Below are positions 36,378 through 47,690 of a DNA stretch of 64,000 nt, piece after piece. The stretch is from contig NC_087254.1 in the NCBI RefSeq assembly GCF_037042905.1, positions 23,537,103 to 23,601,102 of the forward strand, given 5' to 3'. The position numbers and the translations under genes are program-made. The stretch is from Lytechinus pictus. Its lineage: Eukaryota; Echinodermata; Echinoidea; Temnopleuroida; Toxopneustidae. How positions within the stretch are numbered: position 1 is the stretch's first letter; each line of letters starts with the position of its first letter. Under the pieces are notes generated by a model, which saw only the letters and a list, made by a program, of their open reading frames with translations, had not been told where the DNA came from and searched no databases.

Positions 36378-37531
36378 ATGTCATCTGGGTCACAGCACAA
36401 TGATGAAAACCAAGCCTTGAGTACGCGGGAAGGTTCAGTGGCAGGAAGTCTACATACAAGAAAGAGTTTGACACGTAACTCGAGCACAATGAGCAACTTG
36501 AAAGATCCAGGAAGGCATTCAAGTGTCCGCCGATGTATCAGTGATTCCGACCGCGACTCTGTATACGACGTCACCGGGAGTACTGTGATCGTCACCTTGC
36601 TCATTCTCAGCCCGCCCATAGTACTCATTGGCGTGATCCTTCTGACTACAGGCGCCATCATCAGCAACATCTTCGTGCTCGTCGCCGGACTTGCCACGAT
36701 CTTGAGCGGTGTCCTGATCGCGGCTACCAGCGCATTTGTCTTCGTACGCATGCGCGGTGGCGTTAGAAGTCGGGGCAGTATGAATGAAAGTAGGAGGAGG
36801 AGTGATAACGGCGGAGTACCTCCGGGTCGAGGAAGCTACTACCGGGTCACGATGGATTTAGAGAGGAGTGCAAATTCTGCAGATGGCTCGTTTCGGGTGG
36901 AGATCACAGAGAAACCTGCAACCATGGTCACTTTCTTCTCATCAGCTGACTCAGACACGCAGTCGATACGAGGCAATAGAATCAATGGGTAAGTTGACGG
37001 TCGGGTTACACAAACACAGGCCTTCTAAAAATAACTTGAAGGAGATGAAACACCGTTTTATTCTAATTTCATCGATAAATAAAAACAGGACACTTTTCGT
37101 TGCCCTATTTAGTTAACTAAAGCAAAGGAATGAGTCTAAAAAAATCATTTTAAAAATGGGATGGAAGTTACTAAAGGGTTAAGCGTGCTGCAAGATAGCA
37201 ACTAGCTACCGACTAGCTGGTGGCTCACTTAATTAGCGATGCAAGTTGAGCAAATAGTGCATACTCTCTTAATCTTTTTTTTCTGCACGCGCTTATAAAG
37301 CTATCCGCTAGATAATGACTAGCTATCATCTAGCTTGAAATTTATCTGAGGGTTATCTAAATGAATGTAATTAGAAAATCATTCGAGATTTATTTTTATG
37401 TGGAACATTACATTTCTTCGGTTCTTTCTTTTATTTATTTCAGGTCCAATACTAGTAGTCTGAGTAGCTCTAGCGGAACGATGAAGGCAATAGGTGTTAA
37501 GCTAGGATCTGAAAACTCCAGTCCAGGTTGA
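36378..37531 (+). CDS. two-exon gene for a 232-residue protein with a membrane hairpin
   Basis: Exon 1 is 36378-36988 (donor GG|GTAAGT) and exon 2 is 37444-37531 (acceptor TTTCAG), joined in phase to give 232 residues and a TGA stop. Residues 1-65 are Ser-rich with basic residues. Residues about 68-92 and 97-123 are two hydrophobic helices separated by a short turn (TTGAIISN), followed at once by a basic stretch (RMRGGVRSRG). By the positive-inside tendency both termini would be cytosolic. The C-terminal part is again Ser-rich and has a short beta-like segment (FRVEITEKPATMVTFF). The coding part is clearly more GC-rich than its surroundings and splices cleanly, which supports a real gene. I do not recognise the family. 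A small scaffold or tetraspanin-unrelated TMEM-type protein is possible. Upstream noncoding exons may exist. Confidence 0.7.
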
Positions 37532-37632
37532 ATATTGGTCAAAATGGCGGGAAACCGGCTGATATAAAAACATGCTTTCAGTAACACGGGGCGAATGATG
37601 AAGGCGGTTCCAAACCATATACAAGTTATATA

Positions 37633-38996
37633 TACAGTGGGTGTAAAAAAAACGGGACAGATTTGAAAAGTCTATAAAACTTTTGTTTCTAATTATGATC
37701 TCTATATTTTGGTGTAAATAGGTGCTCTGAAGTGTTATCCTTCAAATGCCATTAAAATAAAATAATTTAGTTTTGTTCATGCTTTAGCGAACATGGAATG
37801 TTTTTGTCTGGGGTTGAAAAGGAAGCTTGCGCCAAAATGGCATAAAATGATAAATATGATGGTTGGACTTCTTGCTAATCAGCAGACTTCTTCTTAACCT
37901 TTTCATTATCTTTGCCATAATTTTCGAATTGTGCGGTAAAAATTCATTTCCAAATCTACTTATTTGCTTGAATCGTTCTGTTGTTCCTTTTTAATATGTT
38001 CTCTTTTAGTTTTGAATATTCCTTCTTTAGGCAAGAACACTTTTTTTTTTACCGAAGTAAAAATGGGAGAGCGTGTTTTTTTTCCTTCAAATCCTTTTAT
38101 TGTGTGCTACAAAGGTTATGGTTCCTTTGAACAGTGGCATACTGATGGGTCGGGGCTTGGGGTGCTCCCCCCCCCCCCCCAAATAAAAAAATCATGACCA
38201 AGAAAGAAAGTGGAAAAGAAAATAACAGAAAACATAGAAAGTGAAATATGATATCATTTTCTGAATATTATGTCAAAATCACAAAATTTTGTATTTTGAT
38301 AAAGAAAGTGGAATTTTTTCGGCTTCACAACTGTTTGATACATTTTACCCGATCTGCCATATCTTGCTCCTTCAGAATTGACTCAATACACCATTGCCGT
38401 TAAAAGACATGAATCCTTTCCTGTTTGTCCTGTCAAGCACATAAACTTGGTGAAGGATTCAATAACACTTTGAAAATAAAAATGTCTTTTATAGGTACCA
38501 TAACATAATTTGTTTCACATGATAAAAGGATTTGAATAATTACAAATTCTCCCAATTAATAATGCAAATCTTCTTATTTGGGTTGACAAAAAGTCTTTTC
38601 TTTTTACTTATGAAGGAAAATTCTAAGTTAAAAGAATTTTAACTGAAAAACAAACTAATTCAGGTAAATAAATAAATTTGTAAACGAAATTTGACAGCAT
38701 ATTTCAAAAATTATGGCTACGACAATGAAAAAATAAAGAGGAAGTCTGCTGATTAGCCAAAAGTCTAATCATCAAATGTCTCATTTCTGCCATTTTGGCG
38801 CAAGCCTTTTTTTGAACCCCCAACAAAATTGTCCCGTGTTTGCTCAAGCATGAACAAAATTTCTTTTTTTAAAGTGGTATTTCAAAGATAACATCTCAGA
38901 GCATCTATTAACATCAAAACATAGATATAATAATTTGAAACAAATTTTTTATAGACTAGCTTTTCAAAACTGTCCCGTTTTTTTTATACGCACTGT
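37633..38996. mobile_element. TA-flanked long-inverted-repeat transposon, copy 2
   Basis: It begins TACAGTGGGTGTAAAAAAAACG and ends with GTTTTTTTTATACGCACTGT, with the same long arms as copy 1 (TTTTGTTCATGCTTTAGCGAAC on the left against GTTTGCTCAAGCATGAAC on the right). The fold centre is near 38430. The left part of the loop is interrupted by a CAGTGGCGTA-type element (38132-38396). The right border abuts the 216-bp palindromic insertion at 39007. There is no transposase. Confidence 0.7.
38132..38396. mobile_element. CAGTGGCGTA-ended element, copy B, nested in copy 2
   Basis: Ends CAGTGGCATA and TACACCATTG are inverted. The interior has a C14 tract and the shared GAAATATGATATCATTTTCTG stretch (in part). 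It interrupts the long-inverted-repeat element, so this family was active later. Confidence 0.6.
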
Positions 38997-39006
38997 TTTA
39001 TATTGT

Positions 39007-39222
39007 GGCAGAAAGAAGCTGCTGAAAACTGCTTATCTAAAAAAAAGAGAGCCAATGGAGTAAATTAGAGAGTCAAAAGGGGCCTAAGCTTTCGATCCTA
39101 GCAGAATCTTCGTCGGAGGCAAAATGACAAACATATAGGCAAAATGACAGACATATATCTTTGTCATTTTGCCTCCGACGAAGATTCTGCTAGGATCGAA
39201 AGCTTAGGTCCCTTTTGACTCT
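39007..39222. mobile_element. palindromic insertion with 14-bp target duplication
   Basis: CTGTTTTATATTGT occurs exactly at 38993-39006 and again at 39223-39236, a 14-bp direct duplication enclosing 216 bp. The insert has a 60-base unpaired 5' part, then two inverted arms: AGAGAGTCAAAAGGGGCCTA at 39067 and onward through AGCTTTCGATCCTAGCAGAA, answered by TTCTGCTAGGATCGAAAGCT, ending at 39224. The loop is about 30 bases with an AAAATGACARACATAT repeat. A target duplication of this length fits target-primed reverse transcription, with the inversion made during priming. Confidence 0.75.
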
Positions 39223-39337
39223 CTGTTTTATATTGTATATAACAATTACTTCTTCCACGAAGATGACCCATCTTCATGATCTTTGTGACTATTCAAAACA
39301 TATATATATATCGATATAGCGTTGGAAAATACCGAGG

Positions 39338-39540
39338 TTGTTTTACCTGACTGCTAAGAAAGCACGAATGCCTGTGAGCAAGCAATCAGGGGACCAACGG
39401 CTTAAGGTCCTCTCCGAGGGACCTGGTAATGAGGATAAATGCCTTACCAAGGGCACTAGCGCACCACTTGGGAATCGAACCCGGGTCACCGGAATCCGGA
39501 ACCCCCGCTCTACCGACTGAGCTATCGCGCCTCCCATGTA
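39338..39540 (-). repeat. tRNA-headed SINE
   Basis: On the minus strand it begins GGCGCGATAGCTCAGTCGGT, a tRNA A-box region, and has a canonical B box GGGTTCGATTCC. The body contains AAGGCATTTATCCTCATTAC and the core CCCTCGGAGAGGACCTTAA shared with the element at 2640-2920. The frame reading AIAQSVERG across it is the usual translation of a tRNA head and not a gene. Confidence 0.75.
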
Positions 39541-41150
39541 CCAGAGGGTCCAAGCAATTTATTATTTTATTTTTTTAAAGTTTTTTTTATACATTATAGT
39601 ATTCTGAGATCATTCAATTATCCTGAGACGAGGCCTACTTTGTAAACTGTTGATTAATGTTGTCAACAGCAAACATTTCGAGATTGAGGAACTGAAGTCA
39701 CTTTAGAAATCACCTTTAGAAATAAAAACCGTTACGTAGATTATTGGTTAAATATCAAATAGGTCATCATATCATCGTTACGTTTTTGCTTGTTATGAAT
39801 TAATGTAACATGAAATACAAATATTTGTCCAGTTGTGATAAACAGTAATTATAAAACATATTACCACGTATTGAATATAATCGTAAAGTTATTGTGCGTC
39901 TAAGAAATGTCATACATGTTTTTATAGTGCTAAGCCTTGCAAAACAAATCACACATGGATGTATCTGTCATACATTAATTTTGTCTTGGCTTCTGTATAG
40001 AATTCCCTAACACGGAGTGTAAAATATAATCATATACCTTGTTTTGTTGTTGTGACTGTTAACTTCTTTGACATGTTGTCTTGTGAAACATGTGTGGGGG
40101 ATTTGTTTGTGTATATGTGTATATTAGCGTGTGTATGTATAAGTCGGAGGGTGGGCGCGCGTGTTTTCATGGTGTATTGGTGAGGAAAAAACAGGATTTT
40201 TAACTGATTTCATTTTTTAAAACTATATTATTCATGTTTTATGTTATCAAAATAATGTACAGCGTTATATTGTTTAATTAGAAATGTTAGATTGACATGT
40301 GTAATGATTTTATTTTAATGAGATCAAAATATAACATTGGAAATAGAGGATAATAATGTGTGGGTTAGATTATGGTTAAACTGACGTGTTTGTGGCACCT
40401 TGTATTGTGTGTATCGCACTTATAGTGTGTTTTCTGATACAAGGAGTTCGATTTATAACGCAATGCCATTGAGTTTTATCAATGATGTTTATGTTATTTA
40501 GCGGTTTGGATAAATACTATTTGTATGAGGAATATGTAGAATAATAAAATTATATATGTATATCGTGGATTATTTAGTTCGATTTGTCTTTTTTCTTCAG
40601 GTTTACTATTAGAAGAGACAATGATTATGGTGATTATATTGATACTGATGATGATGATGACGACGACGATGATGATGGTGATGATAGTGATGATTTATTG
40701 ATAATAGTAATGATATCAACTACAGTAATCGGTAATTAATAGGTAGTTATAAAAATGAAAAACTATTAGCATACATTCATAGGTCATCTCCAAAATAAGG
40801 AAATGGAATGGTGATTTCGGATTTCCTGTTACAGTTTCATTGGATTGAAATAGAGCTTGTACGAACTGATGACCCATGATAGCAAGAGAGAGAGAGAGAG
40901 AGAGGAAAAGTGAGAAATGAAAGAAACGGAGAGAGGGCGAGAACTTACCCCCCCCCCCATTATTTTTAATAGTTTTGTTAAACGACTGGCTTTATAAGTG
41001 CCAATTTTATTGCGCGTTGATTTAGAGCAAACTGTTAATCGTTTTACCACAGCATGTAATCGAAAATATTAAACAAGAACAAACAAAATTAGTCCTATGG
41101 TTATCACAATCATGATAATTAATGTAATAACTTCATTATATGACATTTTC
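39541..41150. other. AT-rich intergenic sequence
   Basis: Contains a (GAT/GAC)n tract at 40640-40690, a (GA)n tract at 40884-40903 and a C9 run near 40951. No gene is supported. Confidence 0.35.
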
Positions 41151-41470
41151 GTTAATTGATCAAATACCACTATGTGCTATTCAGTGTCCCTATTCTATTT
41201 AATTTGATATCACCGAATGGAAAATGTACAAAAGTGATGCGCAGCCGATTTCATCAGAAAATATGTACTCACTCTCACATAATCTCCCCCTTCTCTCTCT
41301 CTCAAACCTACCATCCCCACAAACATCACAATCACTCATATTTTCCCTCATTTCTTCCCCTCCCCTCCCCTCTCTCTCTCTCTCTCTCTCTCTCTCACGT
41401 ACTCAACTCCCTACACCATCTCTATATCACAAACAGTTTCACGGCCTCTCATACATGTCATACCGTCTCC

Positions 41471-41775
41471 CAGCGGCGTAACAGGGGTCAGTGGCCAGGG
41501 GGGGGGGGGGGGGGGGCAAGAGCCCCAAATTTCCCGGTCATATCATGGTATGAACAGGCGTAATGGTGTAATGAGGCGACTATTTTGAGAAGGCCAGATA
41601 TTACGTATCGGGCAGAATATATATTTTTTTAAAGTTGCGAGCGAGCAAAAATTTTGACCTTTTTAATACAAAAATCCAATTTTGTGATAGATTTTGACAT
41701 GATATCCAGATAATAATATATTTCACTCTTCTCTCTTTAGATTCTTTTTATTTTTTTGTGGTCTGTACGCCATTG
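41471..41775. mobile_element. CAGTGGCGTA-ended element, copy C
   Basis: Ends CAGCGGCGTA and TACGCCATTG are inverted. The interior holds a G18 tract, GCGAGCGAGCAAAAATTTTGAC and the shared TTGTGATAGATTTTGACATGA stretch in part. A (TC)n tract at 41361-41396 lies just outside. Confidence 0.6.
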
Positions 41776-41912
41776 TGAACAGGATTCTTTGCGGCAGTAG
41801 CGTGAAGAGTAAAAAAAAAAAAACGAGGGGCGCAGTATAGCACATGTGCTAAAAAGCTGCTTTATATAAGTCCCGAGCGAGCGAAGCGAGCGAGAAAAAA
41901 ATCGGTTACAGC

Positions 41913-41974
41913 CCGATAGATCGCGGGTCCGATAGTCCGCGGGTCCGATAGACCGCGGGTCCGATAGTCCGCGG
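41913..41974. repeat. 16-bp tandem repeat, about four units
   Basis: The unit CCGATAGTCCGCGGGT is repeated with the variants GATAGATCGC and GATAGACCGC. Each unit carries GCGGG next to CCGATA. Confidence 0.85.
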
Positions 41975-42052
41975 TGTGTGTAAAATTATGATCAGGATAT
42001 AGTGAGATCCAATGTCATCAAGAGGTCAAAAGGTCAATGATACGAGTCCATG

Positions 42053-42692
42053 GGGTTCTATAACGATGACCCAAAGGACAATCGCCCCCTGACAACTACT
42101 TCAAGGAAAATATTATCCCCATATTTTTATCGTCGGGGACTGTTACCCCCCCCCCGGAAATTTACCCTCTAGTCGCCAATTACCCCTTGTACGGAGCCTT
42201 TCAAATGCCATTGACTTGACGACATGGCGAGATGCTTTATCTTGCCAAGTCGACTAAATAAATATGTCCGTATGGCGAGATACGTTATCCTGCCAAGTCC
42301 ACATATAAAAAGTTATACGTCAACATGGTGAGATATTTTATCTTGCCAAGTCGACTTGTAACAAGTTATATGTCAACATGGCGATATATCGGGATTCTCG
42401 CCGGGACTTGTACATTTCATATGTCGACATATCGACTTGACAATATAGAATACATCGCCAATTCGAAATAATAAGCTTATTAATTATATATGGCAAGATA
42501 AAGTATCGCGCCATGTCGTCACGTCGATGGCATTTTAAAGGCTCCGTACTAAGGGTAATTATCCGGGGTAATTGTCTGGAGGGTAAATTTCCGGGGGTAA
42601 CAGTCCCCGGCGGTAAAAATATGGGGATCATATTTTCCTCGAAGTAGTTGTCAGGGGATGATTGCCCTAATTGGGTTATTGTTATAGAACCC
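42053..42692. mobile_element. 640-bp foldback with GGGTTCTATAAC termini
   Basis: The left end GGGTTCTATAACGATGACCC is mirrored by GGGTTATTGTTATAGAACCC. Arms of about 190 bp pair through CCTGACAACTACTTC, the ATATTATCCCCATATTTTTA region and TACGGAGCCTTTCAAATGCC. Between the arms is a run of degenerate units of about 50 bp with CATGGCGAGAT and TATCTTGCCAAGTCGAC, which themselves pair. No ORF of coding character. Confidence 0.8.
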
Positions 42693-42914
42693 AGGCGCGG
42701 ATCCAGGATTTGGTGAGAAGGGGGGCCCAAATTTGACCTGATTCTTGGCGCCCATGTGTACTTTTCGAAAAATGGCGCCCACTCCCTCCCAGCCAGGCTA
42801 ACTTAAGTGCCTTAAATGGATTTTGAATTATCTTATAATCACATTTAAAAAAAGGCAATTAAAGACCACTCTTTTAATGTGTTCTTGAAAAAAATCCATG
42901 AATATATAATGAAA

Positions 42915-45900
42915 TATCAATGGGAGCGCGAAGCGCGAGCGATTTTTTGGGGTTTCAATTTGGTTTAACTTCTCTCCAAAGTAGGCCCTACTAGAATATT
43001 GTGTGAACGGGAGCTGTTGTTTCTTTACTAGTTGTTTTAAAATAGCCTTCAATAATATTAATAACTTCTTGGGAATAATGCAATCTCGAAGCAATCGACT
43101 CATTCTCCTCATTAGTGGCGTATTTATTCAGCATGGGTGCACGGGGGGTGGGAGGTTCTTGTTGAACTTTTGTAGAGGGCACCAAGATAAAAAAATAAAC
43201 GAAATGGGGGGGGGGTAGAAGATAAAGAATATCTGAGATTTTATTTTTTAAAACACATTGAGGTATTTCACAAGGCCTAAATAAATAATGAGAAAGCGAA
43301 GTGCGATCTGATTTTTTTTTTCATGTATTTTATCCTGAAAGCCTAATGAGGAGGGGGGGGGGGCGAATTTTTCACCCATATTTTCCCCGATCGGCCGCTC
43401 AATGTTGATTTTTTTTTGGTTTCTTTGAAGAGGTTGTTCCAGTGGCGTAATGAGCCAACAATTTAGAGGGGGCTCGATATGGCGTATCGCATAAAATTGA
43501 TAAGAAGTTTCCAGTGAGCGAAGCGAGCAAGCAAATATGCTGACATTTTTATTACAAAAATACAAGGTTGTGATAAATTTTGACATAATATTTGGAGAAT
43601 AATATCATATTTCATCCTAATGCCTTTCCTTTTCTCTCTCTTTTTTTTTCTTGGTCGTGATTCTTTTTTCTTTTGTTTATTTTTTTTGGGGGGGGGAGGC
43701 AAAACGCCCATGTCCTAACAGTCATTTCCTAGCTTTACTTTACAAACAACATAAATGTGTAATAATCTCATAAGCCCTATGCAAGCTAAAAAAAATGAAA
43801 TTTCATGTATTTTGTCCTGACAATTAAAAATTCTGGGCAATGTTTGTGAACCTGAACAGAACGCGTTATGTAACTAGATAATTACCATGAGCGCGAAGCG
43901 CGATCAGAAGTGTTAAATATGCATTCTGGCCTAGTCGAAAAGGGACCTGTTAAGGACGTTTTGCAGTTAGCCATTAAGACGATACATATTTCAACGATTA
44001 AATAATGTGAGCGCGAAGCGCGAGCTGAACATTTTTGATATTCCAACCTAAAAAGATGAGATTTCAAACCCCCAACGGGACACTCGAGTCATGTTTTGAC
44101 AATCATGAAAAAGGATGGGTAATTTTTGGTATCTTCATAATGCGAGCGCAAAGTGCGAGCAGAAAATTTTTGATATACTGATCTGAAACTGGATAATTTT
44201 AGTACGTTTTGAATAAGATCAAGCTGCGTATCTCAAAAAACATGCGTGCGCGTGTTTTAGAGTTAGACAGAATCTGCATTCTGAATACATTTCATTTTTC
44301 ATCATGAAAATCAATAATGCGAGCGCAGAGCGCGAGTTGAAAATATTATTTGAAATTCCGATATGAAATGAGTAAATTTAAGCACTATTTACAGCACTGT
44401 GTATATAGGGAATTTGTGAAGTCGATGTGGATAGCACTAAATAAATGATGCGAGCGCGAAGCGTGAGCTGATATTTGATTATTATTATAACATAGGATCG
44501 AGGCATTTTAGGCCTAAGGATATTTTGTCATCATATAAGAATGATGACTATCTTCATTTTCTTTTCCTAAAACGTGTCGATATTTATTTATGAAAAAGGG
44601 AAAATTTAGTTATTATGAATTCATAAAAATTGTATTTCATATTTATTAATCTAATAAGACTAATGAGTGTGAGAAATTTGTTGAAAGTGTATGAGTTCTG
44701 AAAACTGGAAATTTTAAGTATTTTTGTAATCATGAATAGGATTCATTGGTTAATATATTTTTAGCAAATAACGCGAGCGCAAATCGCGATCCGAAATTTT
44801 TAAATGGGGGGAATTTAAGTAGTTTGTTATAGAATTAATATATAGGTGTACATAACTCACCAAAATGCGAGAGCACAGCGTTAGCATAGGCCTTCATTTT
44901 TTTAAGGATCGAGACACCTGAAAAAGAATATTTAGATAATCTTATATAAAATACAAAAAGACAATAGGTATAGGCCTATTTAGCAAATAATGCGAGCGCA
45001 CAAAATGTTGCAAATGTTGATTCACACCATAAAACGGACATTTTCCAGAGCACTTAAAAAATAAATTGGTAAATAAAAAAGAATAAAAAATGAAAGATCG
45101 ATGTCCGAGCTGAATTATGTTTTGTATATTGACTTCAAAACTTGATATTTTGAACTATATATCACCTATATTGACCGAGATATGTATCTCATCGAACAGG
45201 CAATGCGAGCGTGATGCGCGAGCGAAATTTTAATATAGTGACATTAAATATTTTCAAAAATTATTTTCTAAGTCTTCTCCTGACCTTATGTCATTCACTC
45301 GTCTTCCTCCTTTTATGTTTCGTCTTCTTTTTTTCTCCTATCCTTCCCCTTCTTTGTTTCTTTCTTTCCCCGTTTTTCCCAATTTATTTGCTCCGTCAAT
45401 AGGGGGAGGGGCCCTCGGGCCCCCTGGATCCGTCTATGTTAGTAGTTGTTAAGATGAACACGATGCATATCTATTAAGAAATGAATGCGAGCGCGAAGCA
45501 CTAGCTGAAAACTTTTATAATGATGAAATAAAAAATACATTTTCAGTTGTCAGGTTATAGAATATCAAATATTTTCAGCTTGTGCTTCTCGTTCGCATAA
45601 AAAAAATGTGAGGTTGGGATGCGTATATAACTAAACAATTTATTGATGCCAGCGCGAAGCGCGAGCTCAATTTTTTTATATACTGACTTAAGAAGGACTA
45701 AGGTATAATTCCTATTTTAATTGCTTATCCTTTTTCTCTTCTTTTTCTGTTTCTTACCCCTTTTTTGCGCCACCATGGGGGAAATCTTTGCCCCTTGGAT
45801 CGGCCTATGTATGTTGACTTGAAAAACACTAACACTTACATGTGGGATTGATGCAGACGGGATGCATACCTCATTGATGAAATATTGCGAGCGCGTAGCG

Positions 45901-45925
45901 CGAGCTGAATTTGATAATAACTCTT
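42915..45925. repeat. diverged array with the GCGAGCGCGAAGCGCGAGC motif (large block)
   Basis: About fifteen units with the core (T)GCGAGCGCGAAGCGCGAGCTGA are seen, for example near 42921, 43889, 44007, 44141, 44319, 44451, 44773, 45205, 45486, 45649 and 45889. The core is usually followed by AATTTTTGATAT and TGACCTGAAA-like words, and preceded by CATGAACAGGATGCGTATCTC-like sequence. Spacing varies from about 110 to 330 bp because of indels, so this is an old tandem array that has decayed and taken in other inserts (43440-43710). It encodes no protein. Confidence 0.7.
43440..43710. mobile_element. CAGTGGCGTA-ended element, copy D
   Basis: The left end is CCAGTGGCGTAATGAGCC. The interior has GTGAGCGAAGCGAGCAAGC, the shared TTGTGATAAATTTTGACATA stretch and a G10 tract. 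The right end is decayed. It lies inside the array at 42915-45925. Confidence 0.5.
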
Positions 45926-46087
45926 TTTTTTAACCTTGAACAGGATATCTATCTCGCTAAACAGACTTAAAACTCGAAAACATTGTTTTTGTCTATTATC
46001 GTAAAAACGGGACATTTTAATTCAGCCGCTTTAATTTAAGCTTTTTGGGCAGGACATATATTTCACTATAAACAGGCAATACGAGCA

Positions 46088-46432
46088 ATGTTGCGCCCCG
46101 GTCGAAAATGAATTTGCATGAAGCCCTGTAAGTTCAAGGTCAATTTCGCGCCCTCGGTTGAACATAAACTTGGCGCCCTGGGCCATGTGAAATATAACTT
46201 TGCCCTCCCCCCTCTGAAACATGTATCTGTCGCATTATGGTCAAAATTCAAATTAGCGCTCCCCTAGTTCGAACATCAATTTGGTGCCCCGCTAAATCGA
46301 ACATCAATTCGGCGCTCCCATAGTTCGAACATCAATTTGGCGCCCCCTCCCAGTTCAAACATCAGTTTGGCGCCCCATAGATCGAACGTCATTTTGGCGC
46401 CGCCTATAGTTCGAACATCAAATCGACGTCCG
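46088..46432. repeat. degenerate tandem repeat, about 34-bp unit
   Basis: The unit has the form TTTGGCGCCCC, a short spacer, then AGTTCGAACATCAA. Five to six units on the right are clear and those on the left are diverged. Each unit carries the palindromes GGCGCC and TTCGAA. Confidence 0.75.
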
Positions 46433-46439
46433 GGTCAAC

Positions 46440-46992
46440 ATCTCCCTTTTTCGTTTCCCATCTCCTATTCTTTTTTTTCTTCTTTCTCTTATCCTCATTC
46501 CCCTTCCTTTCTCTTTCTTTCTCTCTTTTCCCCCTCTTCCTCTCCCTTTTCTTCCTCTCTTCTTTTCCTTCCTCCTCTCTCTCTCTTTTTCTTCTCTTTA
46601 TTTTTCCCGTTTTCTTCTCTTTTTTCTTGTCTTCATTTTCCCCTTTTCTTCTCTTTTTTCCCCATCTTTTCTTTCCCCCTTTTCTTCTCTTTTTTCCCGT
46701 CTTTTCTTTCTCTCTTTTCCTCTCACTTTTCTCTTTTTTCTTCTCTTCCTCTCCCCCACTTACTCTCTCTTTTTCTTCTCTTCTTTTCCCCTCTTCCTCT
46801 CTCTCTCTCTTTTTCTTATCTTTCTTCCCATCTTCCTCTCTATTTAAATATTCTTCTCTTCCTACCTCTTCTATTTCCTCCTTTTCCTTTCTCCTTTCTT
46901 TTCTTCTCTTCCTTTTCCCTCCTCTTTTTTTTTTCTCTTCTTTCCCCCTTTTCTTCTCCCTTTTTCTTTGTCTTTCCTTTCCCCCTTTTACT
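46440..46992. repeat. 550-bp pyrimidine tract
   Basis: Almost pure C/T on the plus strand with irregular CTTTT and CCCTTTT words. The long Ser/Phe/Leu frames and the opposite Lys/Arg/Glu frame are artefacts of composition. It has mirror-like stretches, so a triplex conformation is possible. Confidence 0.85.
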
Positions 46993-47089
46993 AAATATCT
47001 TTGAAATCTTTGTCTATTCACTATTCATAGTAGAATCCTACCTCTGACCGAGGCTATTGACTATTTTTTATGCAATCTCCATTCAGTTT

Positions 47090-47690
47090 TTAAAGGACAA
47101 GTCCACTCCAACAAAAAGTTGATTTGAATAAAAAGAGAAAAATCCAACAAACATAACACTGAAAATTTCATCAAAATCGGATGTAAAATAAGAAAGTTAT
47201 GACATTTTAAATTTTTGCTTAATTTCACAAAACAGTTATCCTGGTCTGTATGCAAATGAGGAAGTGATGACGTCATCCACTCACTATTTCTTTTGTATTT
47301 CATTATATGAAATATGAAATATTCTAATTTTCTCCTCATTGCCAAGTGAAACAACGATTGATTCCTCCCTGAACATGTGGAATGAGCAGTGTTTAATACG
47401 ATAGGGTTCAGTCAAGTTGGTCCTTATTGTCAAATTTGTAAGAAAAATGAAATATTGTATAATTCAAACAATAAAAAAAAAAAAATAGTGAGTGAGGGAC
47501 ATCATCGACTATCTCTTTGCATGTCACTCAGTAGTACATATCACTGTTTTGTGAAAAACAATCGAAACTTTAAAATGTCATAACTGTCTTATTTTACATC
47601 CGATTTTGATGAAATTTTCAGTGTTGTGCTAATTTGATTTTTCTCTATTTATTAAAATCAACATTTTTCTGGGGTGGACTTGACCTTTAA
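47090..47690. mobile_element. TTAA-flanked foldback element, copy 2
   Basis: The termini are AAGGACAAGTCCACTCC on the left and GGGGTGGACTTGACCTT on the right, with arms as in the copy at 6376-6979. TTAA is present at 47090-47093 and 47687-47690. It ends about 310 bp upstream of the GPCR start codon. Confidence 0.8.

Noticed and set aside
39343-39537. Frame reading AIAQSVERG-FRIP
   Set aside because: This is the typical false translation of a tRNA-derived SINE head.
46337-47047. 236- and 205-residue open frames on opposite strands
   Set aside because: They come from the pyrimidine tract, which has no stop codons by composition; the residues are only S/F/P/L or K/R/E.
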